From NCBI RefSeq assembly GCF_964355755.1, contig NC_092670.1, forward strand, positions 18,847,201-18,911,200: a stretch of 64,000 bases of DNA, read 5' to 3'. The number at the start of each line of letters is the position of its first letter. Positions within the stretch are counted from its first letter, which is position 1. Below are positions 61,201-64,000 of the stretch, piece by piece. The notes under the pieces are model-generated. The model ran no database searches, was not told the origin of the DNA, and was given only the letters and a program-made list of their open reading frames with translations. The position numbers and the translations under genes were made by a program. The DNA is from Antedon mediterranea. Taxonomy: Eukaryota > Echinodermata > Crinoidea > Comatulida > Antedonidae.

Positions 61201-63603
61201 TTGCTATGCATTCTTAGGCGTCGACTCACACCACCAGTCTGGAATGCCTAAATACTTTCTTGTTTAATTATGCTGAATCAGCAAAATAAACATTAAGCAA
61301 AAGATGTAAAATCGTCGGAATGTCAAAGATCAAGTGTAGGCCTCGTACATCTTCTCGTAATACCTGTAGTAATCAATTCAACAGGTTTGGCAGGTTCTTG
61401 ATCCTCGAACTTGACAACAGACTAGTTTCTCGGTTTTATATTCTAATTAGTATATGTAAAATAATGTATTTATGGAAGCAATTTATTCTGTTTTTAGGAA
61501 CAGAAACGTACATATTTATTCAGCACTGTTTCGGTTGCTTTTTAATTGATTTGCTAGAGAAAGATCGTTGGTTTTTTTTTTCAATTAGCTTTCTACAAGT
61601 GTATATCGGTTTTTGTTCGTGTAGGCCTTATACTACTGTGAAATGTCTGGGTCCGCGCGTCGTGTTTGTACTTAATAATATAATCAATAGAAAATCGGTG
61701 GAAAATCACACTAATAAACACTTTCACAATATTTATATTAAATCATAATGCACGAGCTCTGTACCAGCTTGTCACCGTATTAGTACACTTGGTCTGAGGC
61801 CTTTCAACAAGTGCCAGATTTGGTATTCATGGCTGTTGCTATTAATGCTTGATTGAACTAGGTCCATGATTGAACTAAGGCGTAAGAGTATGGCCAACAG
61901 TGTGTTTGTTAAAGCTTGGTTCCCACTATACGTAACGCAAGGACGGAAACGCAACGCAAGCGTTTTAACCAATCACAAGCGAATAAGCCATCGCTTGTGA
62001 TTGGTCAATTCAGTTGTGTTGCGTTGCGTTACGTCCTTGTGTTGCGTCGCTAGTGGGAACGCAACGCATCGACGTATTGTCATGTCGCAAAGTGCTTGAT
62101 TGAATATATATTTATATATTGCTGTATTGCGTAATCACAAGTGAGACTCGACAACTGCTGCAAATATCGCGTGTTTGATTTCACGCGGGCAAACACAATT
62201 ATTTCCTAACGTTGCGCATATTGCGTTACGTTACGTCGCTAATGGGAACCAAGCTTGACATTGAGACCCTTCTTCTTTCTCAGTGCTTCAATAATCTTAT
62301 ATACGGTACAGTAAATGAAAATATTCACAATACCGTGTACAATTTATTTACAGTAATAATTAATATTGTTCCACCTTTCTTACACATAGGTGTGGATGTT
62401 TCCGCCAAACACGCTCTGGATACTGAAGATATCGCAGAAGGTACTTTCAATGACAAAGAGACATGGCAGCTTGAGTATACAGACGGTAAATGGGCAGTGC
62501 GTACCGCAGAAGATAAATACTGGGAGCTGAAGGCTACTGGTGGTATCCAAGCTGATGCCAGCAGCAAGTACGTTTGTCATTTAAGTATAACTTCTTATAA
62601 ATAAGTATAACTTGTTAAATAATAGTTGAACTTTCGGTTTAACTTGAACTTGACTTGATATCATCTGAAAAATATTCTTAACAACCATCATCTTATTTTT
62701 TGGTACGAAAAGAAGTGCATAAAAGAACGCATACAAAATAACCATGATTTTGGCAACCTTTTACTTAACGAATTGAAGTTTTCTTTGTAATAAATAATAG
62801 TAGACATAATGTGTAACTATCTACTATCTCATTGCAGATCAAACAATGGCTGCAAGTTCGAATTGTCACATCATGAAAACAAGGTAGCTTTGAAGGGTAG
62901 TAATGGAAAGTTTGTCAGGCCGAAAGAAAGTGGTCATCTTTACGCCAATTCGGACAGCTCAGAACCTGCAGAGAAGGACCTCTTTATCTTCCAGATGGTC
63001 AACCGACCTCAGTTGGTTTTGAAAGGAGTACAAGGATTTGTCGGACATGGTTCTAGATCAAAGGTGGAATGCTCCAAACCACGATATGACGTCTACAAAG
63101 TTACCTGCAAAGACGGTTATTACAGCTTCCAGGGTAAATATTGATATTGATTGCTTCTATATGTGTAGGCCTAGGTCTACTGCGCTGAATCTGTACATTA
63201 TTTGCGTTCATATTATCTCTTAATTCTCATAGAAACAGTTAAATTGAATAGGCCTCACGTAGTGCGCGATTCCGGCGAGATACTTGTCGATGTAGTACCG
63301 ATATTTTTCTGAACTCGCCCCATTAAATTTTAAATAGTTACCAGCATTTTGCAAAACCAATATTCTAACCATTATCCTTATTGCTTCCTTTCAACAGCTG
63401 AGAACGGAAAATATTGGGTAGTAGAAGACGACCAGTCGGTTAGCCTTGGAAGCACACCTGATAAGTTCATCTTCGAGTATATATCTATGTCAAGATTAGC
63501 TATCCGAGGAGGGCGTAACTTCAACTATCTGAAGGGAGAACAGAACGGTGACTTTAAGTGCGCAGGAACCGAGATCGAAGCAAAAACAACATGGGAAGTC
63601 TAG
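55217..63603 (+). CDS. FSCN: fascin, actin-bundling protein, 4 coding exons, 488 aa
   Basis: Fascin crosslinks F-actin into the tight parallel bundles of filopodia through four beta-trefoil domains. Coding exons: 55217-56003, 62390-62567, 62838-63133, 63398-63603; phases close to 488 residues, against 493 in human fascin-1. Landmarks: TSLKAKQRWNLEQ near residue 32 (Ser33 aligns with the actin-regulating PKC site Ser39 of human fascin), HPQVNIKSNIRDRYAHL, FHGGKAAFKHGSGKYMA, ATGGIQADASSK and NGKFVRPKESGHLYA, ending in TTWEV where vertebrates have a similar W-E tail. Exon 1 alone encodes the first two trefoils. Start chosen as the first ATG, giving MTTELKYCCGLVN. The 6.4-kb intron 1 contains a MITE-B 134 bp before exon 2. 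The copy looks intact. Vertebrate FSCN1/2/3 arose later, so a numbered name is not warranted. Confidence 0.97.
57777..57803. repeat. 27-bp hairpin with CCATGGAGG arms
   Basis: The 11-bp arms TACCATGGAGG and CCTCCATGGTA surround AAAAA. It resembles the hairpin at 36775-36805. Confidence 0.75.
58240..58310 (+). mobile_element. SINE 3'-tail fragment
   Basis: AGCGCATTGAGACGACATTG and GAATGCGCTATAAATACATT match the usual 3' end of invertebrate SINEs with the GCGCTATAAA motif. No head region was found. Confidence 0.5.
61912..62256. mobile_element. MITE-B compound copy in fascin intron 1
   Basis: AAGCTTGGTTCCCACTATAC at the left and CGCTAATGGGAACCAAGCTT at the right frame 345 bp. An inner terminus CGCTAGTGGGAACGCAACGC at about 62050 shows that one copy is joined to or nested in another. 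CCAATCACAAGCGA and its complement are present. Confidence 0.85.
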
Positions 63604-63635
63604 AAAAGATTACATTTATAACAAAACATTGACTT

Positions 63636-63641
63636 AATAAA
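63636..63641 (+). promoter_or_regulatory. fascin poly(A) signal
   Basis: AATAAA 33 bp past the fascin stop codon. Confidence 0.6.
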
Positions 63642-64000
63642 CTGCTTATAAAAGATCAACACACTAACATAATTTCGTTGTATAATTTTGTTTATTAATA
63701 CTAGCAATATGATATACAAAAGCGCAGAATTAAAAACTAAAGTACTGAGACTGAATAATCCTAAGACCTTATCATCTTAGCTTATTATTATTATTGACCC
63801 CCCTCCCCCCACCCCACACCCCACACAAACAGGGTTGTTAATTCATTGTAGAAGAATAATTAAGTTAAGAAAATTTCTTGTATATTTTTGTACCAATTCA
63901 AAAAAGCTGCTTATATTATTATTAGGCTTATTATTATACTTGCGCTCCGTAATTCTTTCGGGGATAATAAGGTTTTCTTTATTACTGCTTTTTTAAACAA
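63642..64000. other. downstream of fascin, no gene
   Basis: A C-rich low-complexity tract (CCCCCC and CCCCACACC units) at 63799-63828; the remainder is AT-rich with nothing recognised. Confidence 0.5.

Larger units (their letters stand above)
56004..61911. other. fascin intron 1, mostly unrecognised sequence
   Basis: AT-rich with no exon-like frames that join in phase. A SINE-like tail and a CCATGGAG hairpin are listed separately. Frames at 59770-59979 and 61320-61748 lack codon bias and family signatures. Confidence 0.5.

Noticed and set aside
61320-61748. 142-codon plus-strand frame in fascin intron 1
   Set aside because: Hydrophobic, AT-driven composition with no family resemblance and no plausible fascin splice join.
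1-64000. CRISPR array, phage or bacterial operon
   Set aside because: No regularly spaced identical repeats and no operon-like gene packing. All genes are spliced with animal-type introns.

Overview
The window is nuclear DNA from an animal. Genes are intron-rich with GT-AG junctions, UTRs are AT-rich, and transposon debris is dense. The gene set (UBE2O, RPS15A, a HEAT-repeat protein, Polycomb chromobox proteins, fascin), the abundance of the palindromic word TAGGCCTA outside exons, and the SINE and MITE types suggest a marine deuterostome invertebrate, most likely an echinoderm. The species assignment is inference. There is no bacterial, phage or CRISPR content.

Layout. Minus strand: UBE2O (322-8055, its 3' end cut by the left edge), then RPS15A (coding 8748-11175). 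RPS15A is divergent from a plus-strand gene of 22 coding exons (12438-21457) encoding a 1112-residue HEAT-repeat protein, HEATR4-like, so the two share an upstream region of about 1.26 kb. From 21.5 to 33.1 kb lies an intergenic stretch of MITEs, one 508-bp inverted-repeat element, SINEs and a decayed LINE. Two plus-strand Polycomb-type chromobox genes follow in tandem: CBX-A (33367-40302, 382 aa) and CBX-B (47763-52501, 172 aa). Their first two chromodomain introns fall at equivalent positions and phases. The right end holds a complete fascin gene (55217-63603, 488 aa, 4 coding exons with a 6.4-kb first intron).

I rebuilt exon joins by hand. Reading phase closes across every junction in RPS15A, the HEAT-repeat gene, both CBX genes and fascin. 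In UBE2O only one join (near 4326/4062) is uncertain.

Non-gene content. Two palindromic MITE families recur: MITE-A (arm TCTACACTATCAAACTTTA, nine copies) and MITE-B (ends AAGCTTGGTTCCCACTA, arms carrying CCAAT, six loci). An 886-bp inverted-repeat element is nested inside one MITE-A copy with a TA target duplication. A SINE with a 5S-rRNA-derived head sits in a UBE2O intron. Several tRNA-like modules end in T-runs.

No undescribed multi-gene system is evident. The most interesting points are the UBE2O-CBX-CBX-FSCN linkage, which matches gene content of human 17q25, and the tandem Polycomb pair with no recognisable C-terminal Pc box.
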